From: JBJXHG01 sp046160865
GTDB taxonomy: Bacteria; Planctomycetota; UBA1135; GCA-002686595
Direction: 5' to 3'
DNA length: 57,608 nt
Assembly (NCBI GenBank): GCA_046160865.1
Contig: JBJXHG010000096.1
Span: 1 to 57,608, forward strand
The notes beneath the pieces are model-generated. The model was given only the letters and a program-made list of their open reading frames with translations. It ran no database searches and was not told the origin of the DNA. How positions within the stretch are numbered: the stretch's first letter is position 1; the number at the start of each line of letters is the position of its first letter. Position numbers and translations under genes: made by a program. This document shows, in pieces, positions 16,147 through 25,341 of the stretch.

Positions 16147-17522
16147 TGTTTCGGCGGGTCCTGATCGCCAATCGCGGAGAGATCGCACAGCGCATCATCC
16201 GGGCGTGCCGCGAGCTCGGCATCGAAACCGTGGCGGTGTATTCGACGGCCGATGCGGACGCGCTCTACTTGCAACAAGCGGACGACACGATCTGCATCGG
16301 TCCGCCTCAGAGCTCCAAGAGCTACCTCGACATGCCGGCGATCATCGCGGCCGCCGAAGTCGCCGACGTCGAAGCGATCCATCCCGGCTACGGTTTCCTC
16401 GCGGAGAACGAGCACTTCGCGGAAGTCTGCCGCGACTGCAAGATCCAGTTCATCGGCCCGGAGCCCGAGACGATCGCGATGCTCGGCAACAAGGTCCAGG
16501 CGCGTGGGATCGCGAAGGCGGCGGGCGTGCCGATCGTGCCCGGCTCCGACGGCCCGGTCGAGAACGAGGAGCGCGCGTTGACCGTCGCGCGCACCATCGG
16601 CTACCCGATCATGATCAAGGCGTCGGCCGGCGGCGGCGGGCGCGGAATGCGCATCGCGCGCAACGAGCCGAGCCTGATCGCTGGCTTCCACGCCGCGCAG
16701 GCCGAAGCCGAAGCCGCGTTCGGTAACGGCACGCTGTACATGGAGAAGTTCGTCGAGAATCCGCGCCACATCGAGGTGCAGATCCTCGCGGACCGTTACG
16801 GCCGCACCCTGCATCTGGGCGAGCGCGACTGCTCCATCCAGCGACGGCACCAGAAATTGATCGAGGAGTCGCCGTCGCCGTCGCTCACGCCCGAGCTGCG
16901 GCGCGAGATCTGCGACGCCGCGGTGCGCGTCGCGAAGCACGCGAACTACACGAACGCGGGAACGGTGGAGTTCCTGCTCGCGCGTGACGGCAGCTTCTAT
17001 TTCATCGAGGTGAACGCGCGCATCCAGGTCGAGCACACCGTCACCGAAATGGTCACCGGCGTCGACTTGATCCAGCAGCAAATCCTGATCGCGGCCGGCG
17101 AGCGTCTGGCGTTCGATCAAGACGACATCGTCTCGCGCGGACATGCGATCGAGTGCCGCATCAACGCGGAGGATCCGGAGCGCGACTTCCAGCCGTCGCC
17201 GGGCAAGATCGACTTGTTCGTGCCGCCGGGTGGTCCGGGAATCCGCCTCGACAGCCACTGCTACAGCGGCTACCGCATTCCGTCGAACTACGACTCGATG
17301 ATCGGCAAGCTGCTCGCGCACCGCGGACGACGCGATCTCGCGATTCGAACGATGCTGCGCGCGCTCGACGAGTTCGTGATCCAGGGTCCGAAGACGACCA
17401 TCCCCATCTTGCGGAGCATTCTCTCGCACTCGGATTTCCGCAGCGGTGACCACGACACCGGCTTCGTCGAGCGTTACTACGGCAGTCACCCCGCGATCAA
17501 CGTGAAGGAGCTGCGCACGTGA
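16146..17522 (+). CDS. accC: Biotin carboxylase subunit of acetyl-CoA carboxylase
   Basis: A 458-residue biotin carboxylase that charges BCCP using ATP and bicarbonate. The N-terminal FRRVLIANRGEIAQRII is diagnostic. The ATP-grasp region has MIKASAGGGGRGMRIA (Gly-rich loop), the EVQILADRYGRTLHLGERD strand and CSIQRRHQKLIEESPSP. The metal/catalytic segment is FIEVNARIQVEHTVTEMVTGVDL. The C-terminal domain contains GHAIECRINAEDP. Length matches the family. Its ATG shares one base with the accB stop, and its stop overlaps the next gene by 4 bp. Confidence 0.96.
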   Translation: MFRRVLIANRGEIAQRIIRACRELGIETVAVYSTADADALYLQQADDTICIGPPQSSKSYLDMPAIIAAAEVADVEAIHPGYGFLAENEHFAEVCRDCKIQFIGPEPETIAMLGNKVQARGIAKAAGVPIVPGSDGPVENEERALTVARTIGYPIMIKASAGGGGRGMRIARNEPSLIAGFHAAQAEAEAAFGNGTLYMEKFVENPRHIEVQILADRYGRTLHLGERDCSIQRRHQKLIEESPSPSLTPELRREICDAAVRVAKHANYTNAGTVEFLLARDGSFYFIEVNARIQVEHTVTEMVTGVDLIQQQILIAAGERLAFDQDDIVSRGHAIECRINAEDPERDFQPSPGKIDLFVPPGGPGIRLDSHCYSGYRIPSNYDSMIGKLLAHRGRRDLAIRTMLRALDEFVIQGPKTTIPILRSILSHSDFRSGDHDTGFVERYYGSHPAINVKELRT

Positions 17523-18469
17523 AGGCGGCGCACACGCGCGCGCGCATCGCGCACGGACCTGCGCTCGGCGCGGCCGCGGTCGCGCTCTGGCTCTCGGGCT
17601 GCGCGGGCTTCGTGCACTGGCCGTGGACGTCGACGCAACGCTGGCCGGGTCCGATGGAGACGACGAGCGACCCGTTGCCGAAAGGCGACGCCGTCGCGGC
17701 GCCGACCGGGGCCGAGGAAGTGCTCGTCGTGCGCCACGCCGATCCGGTGCAGGTCCGCCCCGCGGGGTTGACGTCGAGCTTTCCGCTCACGTTCTACAAC
17801 AAGAGCATCCGTGTGATGGCGGGCGGCGCGGTGTATTCGGCGCCCGGCGGTCGTGCAGAAGTTCTCTGGGCGGACGGCAGCTCGGTCGTGCTGTTTGGAC
17901 GCGGCACGGGCATCGTCGGGTCCGAGAGTCGCGGCGAGCCGGCGTTCTCGTTTCGGGAGGTCGAGCGCGCGTCGCTCGAGCTGAAGCGCGAAACGCACAT
18001 CGAGCTCCTCGGAGGTGCGGAGCTCGCCGCGCATTCGGGTCCGTTCGTGCTCGACCACGTTCGGCCCGGCATCTTGCGCGTGAAGAACCAGTCGAAGGCG
18101 ACCGGCGAGATCCACTTCCGCGAAGCGCGCATCGCGCTCGATCCCGGGCAAGGCGTCGACTTGCCGATCCTGTCGGCGGGCAGCACGCCCGTGGCACAGT
18201 CGGCCGGGCTGTCGGTCGCGCGCGCCGGCGGCGTGCGCGTCGAGTACGGCGGCGAGATCGATCTCCTGGACGGCGCGACCGGCGTCGGTTTGCGCGCGCG
18301 CGGCGAGCACGAGATTCGCGGACAAGGCGTGTCGGTGCAGCTCGCGCCGGGCGAGGTGGCGCGCTTCCACGCACTCGGCGGCGCTCCGGCGCCGGCTGCC
18401 GATGCCGTTCCGGCTCCGCTTCCCGCTCCACCTGAGGCCGCTCCCGTTCCGACAGGCAGCCGCCCATGA
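17519..18469 (+). CDS. Predicted lipoprotein, beta-rich, unknown function
   Basis: A 316-residue protein with a lipoprotein signal: hydrophobic stretch ALGAAAVALWLSGC with the lipidated Cys at C28. The mature part is beta-rich, with alternating segments such as IRVMAGGAVYSAPGGRAEVLW, SSVVLFGRGTGIV and LLDGATGVGLRARGEHEIRG. It ends in a Pro/Ala-rich tail (about 290-316) that could span or touch peptidoglycan. I do not recognise a family; a FecR-like sensor-side beta domain is one possibility. It starts with GTG overlapping the accC stop and is read into the UXS gene 40 bp downstream. Confidence 0.7.
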   Translation: MKAAHTRARIAHGPALGAAAVALWLSGCAGFVHWPWTSTQRWPGPMETTSDPLPKGDAVAAPTGAEEVLVVRHADPVQVRPAGLTSSFPLTFYNKSIRVMAGGAVYSAPGGRAEVLWADGSSVVLFGRGTGIVGSESRGEPAFSFREVERASLELKRETHIELLGGAELAAHSGPFVLDHVRPGILRVKNQSKATGEIHFREARIALDPGQGVDLPILSAGSTPVAQSAGLSVARAGGVRVEYGGEIDLLDGATGVGLRARGEHEIRGQGVSVQLAPGEVARFHALGGAPAPAADAVPAPLPAPPEAAPVPTGSRP

Positions 18470-18509
18470 TCTTGCTTCGCCCATTCTCGAGCGGACGAGC
18501 CACGCGCCC

Positions 18510-19484
18510 ATGACGAGACCCCGTGTACTGATCACCGGCGGAGCCGGTTTCCTCGGCAGCCACCTGTGCGAGCTCTTCCTGTCGCGAGAGCACGAGGTGA
18601 TCTGCATGGACAACCTGATCACCGGCGACGTCGCGAACGTCGAGCACCTGTTCCGCGACAAGTGGTTCCACTTCGAGCAGCGTGACGTCACCGAGTATCT
18701 GCACGTCAGCGGCGCGCTCGACGCGATCCTGCACTTCGCTTCGCCGGCGTCACCGATCGACTACCTCGAGTTGCCGATCCAGACGCTCAAAGTCGGCTCG
18801 CTCGGCACGCACAAAGCGCTCGGTCTCGCGCGCGCGAAGCAGGCGCGCTTCCTGCTCGCGTCGACGTCCGAATGCTACGGCGATCCGCTCGTGCACCCGC
18901 AGTCGGAGAGCTATTGGGGCAACGTGAATCCGGTCGGACCGCGCGGTGTGTACGACGAGGCCAAGCGCTTCGCGGAAGCGATGACGATGGCGTACCACCG
19001 CTTCCACGGCGTGCGGACGCGCATCGTGCGGATCTTCAATACGTACGGGCCGCGCATGCGCTTGCGCGACGGCCGCGCGCTACCCGCGTTCATGACGCAG
19101 GCGCTGCAGGGTGAGTCGATCACCGTGTTCGGTGACGGTGGACAGACGCGTTCGTTCTGCTACGTCGACGACCTGATCGACGGCATCTACCGCCTCTTGC
19201 AGTCGAACGAGGCGCTGCCGGTCAACATCGGCAACCCGCGCGAGATGACGATCCTCGAGTTCGCACGCGCAGTGCTGCGCGTGACCGGCTCGACATCGAA
19301 GATCGTCCACAAGGAACTGCCTGAGGACGATCCGAAGGTGCGCCAGCCCGACATCTCGAAGGCACGCCGCCTGCTCAGCTGGGAACCCAAGGTCACGCTC
19401 GAGGAAGGCCTCGCGCGCACGCTCCCGTACTTCCGTTCGCGCGTGCAGACGGCCGTGCCGCCTCCGGTTGCCGAGCGGCGGTGA
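18510..19484 (+). CDS. UDP-glucuronate decarboxylase (UDP-xylose synthase) family
   Basis: A 324-residue extended SDR. The NAD-binding loop is ITGGAGFLGSHLC, the catalytic Ser/Thr strand LLASTSECYGDP, and the Tyr-Lys pair sits in YDEAK. RTRIVRIFNTYGPRM and the ITVFGDGGQTRSFCYVDDL segment are hallmarks of UXS proteins, which oxidise and decarboxylate UDP-glucuronate to UDP-xylose. It opens the nucleotide-sugar part of the polysaccharide region. The ATG at 18510 gives a typical N-terminus; an upstream in-frame extension is low-complexity and was left out. Confidence 0.87.
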   Translation: MTRPRVLITGGAGFLGSHLCELFLSREHEVICMDNLITGDVANVEHLFRDKWFHFEQRDVTEYLHVSGALDAILHFASPASPIDYLELPIQTLKVGSLGTHKALGLARAKQARFLLASTSECYGDPLVHPQSESYWGNVNPVGPRGVYDEAKRFAEAMTMAYHRFHGVRTRIVRIFNTYGPRMRLRDGRALPAFMTQALQGESITVFGDGGQTRSFCYVDDLIDGIYRLLQSNEALPVNIGNPREMTILEFARAVLRVTGSTSKIVHKELPEDDPKVRQPDISKARRLLSWEPKVTLEEGLARTLPYFRSRVQTAVPPPVAERR

Positions 19485-19563
19485 GCGCACGCAGTGGCGG
19501 AGTTCACGAGGAGCGGTGCAGTCCTGTCGCTCGCGCTGCGCGGCGAGAAATGGAGTCGTTGAA

Positions 19564-21417
19564 ATGTGTGGCATCGTCGGCGCGCTGGTGACGCAAGGCT
19601 CCGTCGTCGAGGGCTTGATCGAAGGCCTGCGGCTGCTCGAGTACCGCGGCTACGACTCGGCCGGCATCGCCGTCATCGGCGGCCCGCAGAGCAAGGGCCT
19701 GACGATCCGGCGCAAAGAAGGCCGCATCGAGCGGCTCGAGCGCGAAATCTCCGACGGCTCGCTCGCCGGCGCGCGCGCGGGCATCGGGCACACGCGCTGG
19801 GCGACGCACGGTCCGCCGTCGGATGCGAACGCGCACCCGCACACCGACGCGCAGGCGCGCGTGGCGCTCGTGCACAACGGCATCTTCGAGAACTACAAGG
19901 AGCTGCGCGACCGGTTGGTTGCGAGCGGTGTGAAGCTCGCGTCCGACACCGACACCGAAGCGCTCGCGCACATGATCGGCCTCGAACTCGGACGCGGCGC
20001 GACGCTCTCCGAAGCGGTGCGCAAGAGCTTGCTGCAAGTGGAGGGCTACTACGCGATCGCGGCGCTCGCGAGCGACGCGAGCGGTCCGACGCTCGTGTGC
20101 GCACGTCAAGGGCCTCCGCTCGCGGTCGCGGTGACGCAGGACGCGGCGTACCTCGCGTCGGACGTGCTGGCGCTGATTCCGCACACGCGCGACGTCGTCT
20201 TCCTCGAAGACGGCGACATCGCCGAGCTGAAGCCCGGACGCGCCGTCGTGCGCCGCCTCGACGGCACGACGGTCGAGCGGTCGAGGCGGCGCGTCGATTG
20301 GGATCCCGAAGCGGCGGGCAAGGGCAGCTATCCGCACTTCATGCTGAAGGAGATCCACGAGCAGCCGGACGTGCTCGCGCGCACGACGTTCGAGCGCATG
20401 CACGAGGAAGAGGGCGACGTCGTCTTCGAGACCCCGGGCTTCACGAATCGTGATCTCGCGGGCGTCGAGCGTGTCTCGATCGTCGCGTGCGGTACGGCGT
20501 TGCACGCGGGCTACATCGCGAAGTACATGATCGAAGGTCTCGCGGGCGTGCCGTGCGACGTCGATTACGCATCCGAGTTCCGTTACCGCGAGCCGCGCCT
20601 CGTGCCCGGCACGCTCGCGCTCGCGATCAGCCAATCGGGCGAGACGGCGGACACGCTGGCCGCGCTGCGCAAGGCGACCGAGCTCTCGGCGCGCACGGCA
20701 TCGATTTGCAACGTGAACGGCAGCACGCTGGTGCGCGAGAGCCAGGCCGTGATCCTCACGAAGGCCGGGCCCGAGATCGGCGTCGCGAGCACGAAGGCCT
20801 TCGTCACGCAAGTCGCGGCCGCGTATCTGTTCGCGTTGCGCCTGGGGCGCGCGCAAGAGCGGCTGTCGGCGGACGCGGTGTCGACGCTCATCCGCGACCT
20901 GCGTCTCTTGCGGCCGCGCATGGAGCAGATGCTCGCCGAGCGCGCGAGCGAGACCCTGCGCGCGATCGCCGCGCGCAATCAGGTCGCGAAGGGCTTCTTG
21001 TTCCTCGGTCGCGGCATCAACTATCCGGTCGCACTCGAAGGCGCGTTGAAGCTCAAGGAGATCTCGTACGTGCACGCCGAAGGCTATCCGGCGGGGGAGA
21101 TGAAGCACGGGCCGATCGCGCTGATCGAGCCGAGCATGGTGACCGTCGTGCTCGCGACGCACGGCGACCTCGCCGAAAAGGTGCGCTCGAACATCGAGCA
21201 GGTGCGCGCGCGCGGCGGCCGCGTCATCTGCATCGGATCCGATCGCGCGAGCCTCGATCTCGCCGACGAGAAGATCGAGGTGCCCGAATCGTCGAAGTGG
21301 CTGGCGCCGCTGCTCAACGTGGTGCCGCTGCAGCTCTTCGCGTACCACATGGCGGACTTGAAGGGCGCCGACATCGACAAGCCGCGCAACCTCGCGAAGA
21401 GCGTGACGGTCGAATGA
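19564..21417 (+). CDS. glmS: Glutamine-fructose-6-phosphate aminotransferase (isomerizing)
   Basis: A 617-residue GlmS making glucosamine-6-phosphate. The N-terminal Ntn glutaminase begins CGIVGA with the nucleophile Cys2 and includes LLEYRGYDSAG and IGHTRWATHG (Arg/Trp substrate loop). Two SIS domains follow (about 290-430 and 460-600) with SQSGETADT, GVASTKAFVTQV and the C-terminal RNLAKSVTVE that closes the active site. The start is fixed because Cys2 must be exposed. No upstream glmS ribozyme structure was recognised in the 79-bp gap. The stop overlaps the next epimerase gene. Confidence 0.96.
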   Translation: MCGIVGALVTQGSVVEGLIEGLRLLEYRGYDSAGIAVIGGPQSKGLTIRRKEGRIERLEREISDGSLAGARAGIGHTRWATHGPPSDANAHPHTDAQARVALVHNGIFENYKELRDRLVASGVKLASDTDTEALAHMIGLELGRGATLSEAVRKSLLQVEGYYAIAALASDASGPTLVCARQGPPLAVAVTQDAAYLASDVLALIPHTRDVVFLEDGDIAELKPGRAVVRRLDGTTVERSRRRVDWDPEAAGKGSYPHFMLKEIHEQPDVLARTTFERMHEEEGDVVFETPGFTNRDLAGVERVSIVACGTALHAGYIAKYMIEGLAGVPCDVDYASEFRYREPRLVPGTLALAISQSGETADTLAALRKATELSARTASICNVNGSTLVRESQAVILTKAGPEIGVASTKAFVTQVAAAYLFALRLGRAQERLSADAVSTLIRDLRLLRPRMEQMLAERASETLRAIAARNQVAKGFLFLGRGINYPVALEGALKLKEISYVHAEGYPAGEMKHGPIALIEPSMVTVVLATHGDLAEKVRSNIEQVRARGGRVICIGSDRASLDLADEKIEVPESSKWLAPLLNVVPLQLFAYHMADLKGADIDKPRNLAKSVTVE

Positions 21418-22373
21418 GCCGCGTCCTCGTCACCGGTGGTGCGGGCTTCATCGGCTCGCACGTCGTCGAAGCGCTCTGTCGCCGCGGCGACGAAGTCACC
21501 GTCCTCGACAACTTCAACGACTTCTACGATCCCGCGCTGAAGCGCGCGAACGCCGCGGCGCTCACGCGCGCGCAGATCGTCACCGGCGACATCCGCGACG
21601 CGGCGCTCGTGCAGGAGCTCTTCGACGCCGGCCGCTTCGATGCGGTGATCCATCTCGCGGCGATGGCCGGCGTGCGACCGTCGCTCCTGGATCCGCTGCA
21701 CTACGAGGACGTGAATGTGCGCGGCACGTTGATGTTGCTCGAGCAGCTCAAAGCGCGCCCTTCGACGCGCTTCGTGTTCGCGTCGTCTTCGAGCGTGTAC
21801 GGCAACAGTCACGCCGTGCCGTTCCGCGAGGATCAGGACATCCATCGTCCCGTCTCGCCGTACGCGTCGACGAAGCGCGCGGGCGAGCTGCACTGCTACA
21901 CGTATCACCATCTCTACGCGATTCCGACCGCGTGTCTGCGCTTCTTCACGGTCTACGGTCCGCGCCAGCGGCCCGAGATGGCGATCCACAAGTTCGTGAA
22001 GGCCGTGATCGCGGGGACGCCCCTCCCGTTCTACGGCGACGGCACGACGCGGCGCGACTACACGTACATCGAAGACATCGTCGACGGCGTCGTGCGCGCG
22101 CTCGATCGCTGCGAGGGGTACGAGATCTACAACCTGGGCGAGTCGGAGACGACGTCGCTCGCCGAGCTCGTCGCGTGGATCGGCGAAGCGTGCGGCCAGA
22201 CGCCGATCCTCGAGCGATTGCCGATGCAGCCCGGCGACGTCGAGATCACGTTCGCCGACGTCTCGAAGGCGCGCGCGCGCCTCGGCTACGCGCCGAAGAC
22301 GAGCGTCCGCGACGGACTCGAGCGCTTCGTCACCTGGTTTCGCGAGGGCGGCGCTCGCGAAACCCGAACATGA
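21414..22373 (+). CDS. UDP-glucuronate 4-epimerase-like NAD-dependent epimerase
   Basis: A 319-residue extended SDR. Motifs are VTGGAGFIGSHVVEAL, HLAAMAGVRPSL, FASSSSVYGNS with the catalytic Ser, and YASTK with the Tyr-Lys pair. FFTVYGPRQRPEMAIHKF is typical of UDP-glucuronate 4-epimerases (UDP-GlcA to UDP-GalA), and PLPFYGDGTTRRDYTYIEDIV is shared with the wider epimerase group. UDP-glucose 4-epimerase remains an alternative. It is coupled to glmS by a 4-bp overlap. The C-terminus ends the first nucleotide-sugar operon before a 233-bp gap. Confidence 0.82.
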   Translation: MSRVLVTGGAGFIGSHVVEALCRRGDEVTVLDNFNDFYDPALKRANAAALTRAQIVTGDIRDAALVQELFDAGRFDAVIHLAAMAGVRPSLLDPLHYEDVNVRGTLMLLEQLKARPSTRFVFASSSSVYGNSHAVPFREDQDIHRPVSPYASTKRAGELHCYTYHHLYAIPTACLRFFTVYGPRQRPEMAIHKFVKAVIAGTPLPFYGDGTTRRDYTYIEDIVDGVVRALDRCEGYEIYNLGESETTSLAELVAWIGEACGQTPILERLPMQPGDVEITFADVSKARARLGYAPKTSVRDGLERFVTWFREGGARETRT

Positions 22374-22521
22374 GGGCGCGCGCGGGCGGAACCAAGGTCT
22401 GACGCACGGAGCCGACACACGCGCGCCGTGTGTGCACGCGCTCGAAATGACCTTCACTCACGCTCGATCGGCGGCCGATCCTCGCTGCGCGCTGCCCGCC
22501 CATTCCGCTCGCGCGGGCGCG

Positions 22522-22550
22522 TTGTCCCCGTGCGGCGCGAGCGCTAGACT
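22522..22550 (+). promoter_or_regulatory. Candidate sigma-70-type promoter for rmlA
   Basis: TTGTCC (22522-22527) and TAGACT (22545-22550) match four of six bases each of the -35 and -10 consensus at exactly 17-bp spacing. Transcription would start about 50 bases before the rmlA ATG. The 233-bp gap it lies in is the longest between 18510 and 32032. No clear Shine-Dalgarno sequence precedes the ATG. Confidence 0.45.
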
Positions 22551-22606
22551 CCGCCGCTCGTTCACGCCCCTCCGACCAGCCCCAAACGCGTCCTCCGAAG
22601 CACATC

Positions 22607-23338
22607 ATGAAAGGCGTCATCCTGGCCGGCGGTCTCGGCACCCGGCTCTTTCCGCTCACCAAGATCACGAACAAGCACCTGCTGCCGGTGTTCGACCGGC
22701 CGATGATCTACTACCCGATCGAAGCGATGGTGAACGCCGGGATCCACGACATCATGATCGTGACCGGCGGACGAAAGTCGGGTGACTTCCTCTCGCTGCT
22801 CGGCAACGGATCCGACTTCGGCCTGAAGCATCTCAACTACACGTACCAAGAAGGCGAAGGCGGGATCGCGGAAGCGCTGGGACTCGCGGAGCACTGGGCC
22901 TCGAAGGATCCGATCTGCGTGATCCTCGGCGACAACTTGATCGAGAAGAACATCCGCAAGGCGGTGAGCAACTTCCGCGAGCAGAAGAAGGGCGCGAAGA
23001 TCATGCTCAAGCAGGTGCCGGACCCGGAGCGTTTCGGCGTCGCTACCGTCCAAGGCGACAAGGTCGTGCGTATCGTCGAGAAGCCCAAGTCGCCGGTCTC
23101 GAATCTCGCGGTCATCGGCATCTACATGTTCGACAACCGTGTGTTCGACATCATCAAGACGTTGAAGCCGTCGGATCGCGGCGAGCTCGAGATCACCGAC
23201 GTCAACAACTGGTACATCGAGGACGGATCGATGTCGTACGAAGTGCTCGACGGCTGGTGGACCGACGCGGGCACGTTCAAGTCGCTGCACCAAGCGGCCT
23301 CGCTCGTCGCGCAAGGCGGCGCGAATCGCCTCGACTGA
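22607..23338 (+). CDS. rmlA: Glucose-1-phosphate thymidylyltransferase (short RmlA type)
   Basis: A 243-residue nucleotidyltransferase, shorter than the 290-residue enterobacterial RmlA. The N-terminus KGVILAGGLGTRLFPLT is the nucleotide-binding signature, with the substrate loop KHLLPVFDRPMIYYPI. The metal/catalytic strand VILGDNLIEKN supplies the Asp, and the sugar-binding GVATVQGDKVVRIVEKP and DGWWTDAGT are typical. It makes dTDP-glucose for the rmlB/rmlD products encoded next. It is less likely a UTP-specific enzyme, because genes for dTDP-sugar steps follow directly. The stop shares one base with the next start. Confidence 0.85.
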   Translation: MKGVILAGGLGTRLFPLTKITNKHLLPVFDRPMIYYPIEAMVNAGIHDIMIVTGGRKSGDFLSLLGNGSDFGLKHLNYTYQEGEGGIAEALGLAEHWASKDPICVILGDNLIEKNIRKAVSNFREQKKGAKIMLKQVPDPERFGVATVQGDKVVRIVEKPKSPVSNLAVIGIYMFDNRVFDIIKTLKPSDRGELEITDVNNWYIEDGSMSYEVLDGWWTDAGTFKSLHQAASLVAQGGANRLD

Positions 23339-24234
23339 TGGCTGCGGCGGTCCGCCTGGAGCGTGTGCTCGTCACCGGCGCCGCCGGAATGCTGGGGAGT
23401 CAACTCCAGCGCACCGTTCCAGCGGGCACGCGGAGCTTCGGGTCCGACCTGCGCGACGGCCCGGGCGTCGACGCGGCCGGCATCGACCTGGCCGACGAGT
23501 CGAGCGTCGCGCGCCTGTTCGCCGAGCACGGTCGCTTCGACGGCGTGCTCCACAGCGCGGCGTTCACGGCGGTCGACCTCGCGGAAGAGCGTGAAGCCGA
23601 CGCGCTGCGCGCGAACGGCGAAGCGTGCCGTGTGCTGGCGCGCGCTTGCGCGGAGCACGGTGTCCGATTGGTCGTGCTCAGCACGGACTTCGTCTTCGAC
23701 GGCCGCGGCACGCGGCCGTATCGCGAGGACGATGCGGTGTCGCCGCTCTCGGCCTACGGTCGCACGAAGCTCGCCGGCGAGCGCGCGGCGCTCGACGAGC
23801 ATCCGCGCGGTACGTCGATCGTGCGCACGCAGTGGCTTTATGGCCCGCGCGGCAAACACTTCCCCGGCACGATCCTCGGCCTCGCGAAGGACAAGAAGGA
23901 GCTCAAGGTCGTGCACGACCAAGTCGGATCGCCGACGTCGACGCTCGAGCTCGCGCCTGCGCTTTGGGACGTACTCGCCCGCGGCGAGCCCGGCATCTAT
24001 CACGCCGCGTGCGAGGGCCGAGCGAGCTGGTTCGACTTCGCGGTTGCGACGCTGGAGCAGATGCGCGTCACCGGCGTGCACGTCGCACCGTGCACGACCG
24101 CGGAGTTCCCGCGTCCGGCGGTGCGGCCGGCCTACAGCGTGCTCGACTGCACGAAGCTCGCGCGCCTGCGCGGCAAGCCGCTCGCGCCGTGGCGAGCGGC
24201 GCTCAACGACTTCCTCGCCCTCACGTCCTCATGA
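23338..24234 (+). CDS. rmlD: dTDP-4-dehydrorhamnose reductase family protein
   Basis: A 298-residue RmlD-like SDR that reduces a dTDP-4-keto-6-deoxyhexose at C4. Motifs are VTGAAGMLGSQL, HSAAFTAVDLAE (family form NAAAYTAVDKAE), VVLSTDFVFDG with the catalytic Thr, and YGRTK with Tyr-Lys. RTQWLYGPRGKHFPGTIL is diagnostic of RmlD (RTSWVYG-x-x-G-x-NF). No rmlC epimerase is encoded beside it, so the reaction could be on the non-epimerised ketosugar. It is coupled to rmlA (1-bp overlap) and rmlB (4-bp overlap). Confidence 0.85.
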   Translation: MAAAVRLERVLVTGAAGMLGSQLQRTVPAGTRSFGSDLRDGPGVDAAGIDLADESSVARLFAEHGRFDGVLHSAAFTAVDLAEEREADALRANGEACRVLARACAEHGVRLVVLSTDFVFDGRGTRPYREDDAVSPLSAYGRTKLAGERAALDEHPRGTSIVRTQWLYGPRGKHFPGTILGLAKDKKELKVVHDQVGSPTSTLELAPALWDVLARGEPGIYHAACEGRASWFDFAVATLEQMRVTGVHVAPCTTAEFPRPAVRPAYSVLDCTKLARLRGKPLAPWRAALNDFLALTSS

Positions 24235-25253
24235 ACACCACCGTCCTCGTCACCGGCGGATCCGGCTTCATCGGCAGCAACTTCGTCCACATGCTGGTGG
24301 AGCTGCGTCCGGCGTGGCGCATCGTCAATCTGGACGCGCTGACGTACGCCGGCAATCGCGAGAACCTGAAGAGCGTCGAGGAGCTTCCTCGGTACCGCTT
24401 CGTGCACGGCGACATCACGCGTCCAGAGGATGTCGAGCGTGCGCTCGACGAAGCGCGCGGGCACGGCGGCGTGTGCATCGTCCACTTCGCCGCCGAGAGC
24501 CACGTCGACCGCTCGATCCAATCGAGCCTGCCGTTCGTCCAGACGAACGTAGTCGGCACGCAGATCTTGCTCGATCTCGCGCGCAAGCACGGCGTCGCGC
24601 GTTTCGTGCACGTGTCGACCGACGAGGTGTACGGCTCTCTCGGACCGACCGGCGCGTTCACGGAGGAAACGCCGCTCGCGCCGAACTCGCCGTACTCGGC
24701 GAGCAAGGCGGCGAGCGACATGCTCGTCCGCGCGGCGTTCCACACGCACGCGTTCCCGGGCGTGATCACGCGCTGCTCGAACAACTACGGCCCATATCAG
24801 TTTCCCGAGAAGCTGCTGCCGCTCGTCATCGCGAACGCGACCGAGGAAAAAGCGTTGCCGATCTACGGCGACGGCCTGTACGTGCGCGACTGGCTGTACG
24901 TCCGCGATCACTGCGAGGCGATCCTCGCCGTGCTCGAGAAGGGCCTGCCGGGCGAGGTCTACAACATCGGCGGCAACAACGAGCTCGCGAACCTCGAGCT
25001 CGTGCGGCGCGTGCTGAAGCTCGTCGGCAAGCCCGAGTCGCTGATCACCTACGTGAAGGACCGGCCAGGGCACGACCGGCGCTACGCGATCGATGCAGCG
25101 AAGATCCGCCGCGAGCTCGGCTGGCAGCCGCGCTACACGTTCGATCAGGCGCTGCCGTTGACCGTCGCCTGGTACAGGTCCCAAGCTCAATGGCTGGATC
25201 GAGTTAGGAGCGGTGCTTACCGTGACTACTACGCCCGGCAGTACGGCGCCTGA
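24231..25253 (+). CDS. rmlB: dTDP-glucose 4,6-dehydratase
   Basis: A 340-residue dehydratase converting dTDP-glucose to dTDP-4-keto-6-deoxyglucose. It has VTGGSGFIGSNFVHMLV, LDALTYAGNRENL, FAAESHVDRSI, VHVSTDEVYGSLG (with the Thr-Asp-Glu catalytic triad) and YSASKAASD (Tyr-Lys). RCSNNYGPYQFPEKLLPLVI and KDRPGHDRRYAID complete a textbook RmlB. The reaction order is A, B, (C), D, whereas the gene order is A, D, B. The last gene of the dTDP-sugar set, it is followed after 88 bp by the export lipoprotein. Confidence 0.94.
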   Translation: MNTTVLVTGGSGFIGSNFVHMLVELRPAWRIVNLDALTYAGNRENLKSVEELPRYRFVHGDITRPEDVERALDEARGHGGVCIVHFAAESHVDRSIQSSLPFVQTNVVGTQILLDLARKHGVARFVHVSTDEVYGSLGPTGAFTEETPLAPNSPYSASKAASDMLVRAAFHTHAFPGVITRCSNNYGPYQFPEKLLPLVIANATEEKALPIYGDGLYVRDWLYVRDHCEAILAVLEKGLPGEVYNIGGNNELANLELVRRVLKLVGKPESLITYVKDRPGHDRRYAIDAAKIRRELGWQPRYTFDQALPLTVAWYRSQAQWLDRVRSGAYRDYYARQYGA

Positions 25254-25341
25254 GAAGCGGGGTCAACCGCGACGCGGCAGTGCGCCGATCCATGGACCGA
25301 AGGTCCGTCGCGAGGCGGATCGGCAAAACTTTCCCCACCCC

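Noticed and set aside
19485..19563. glmS ribozyme upstream of glmS
   Set aside because: The 79-bp gap is too short and shows no matching pseudoknot core.
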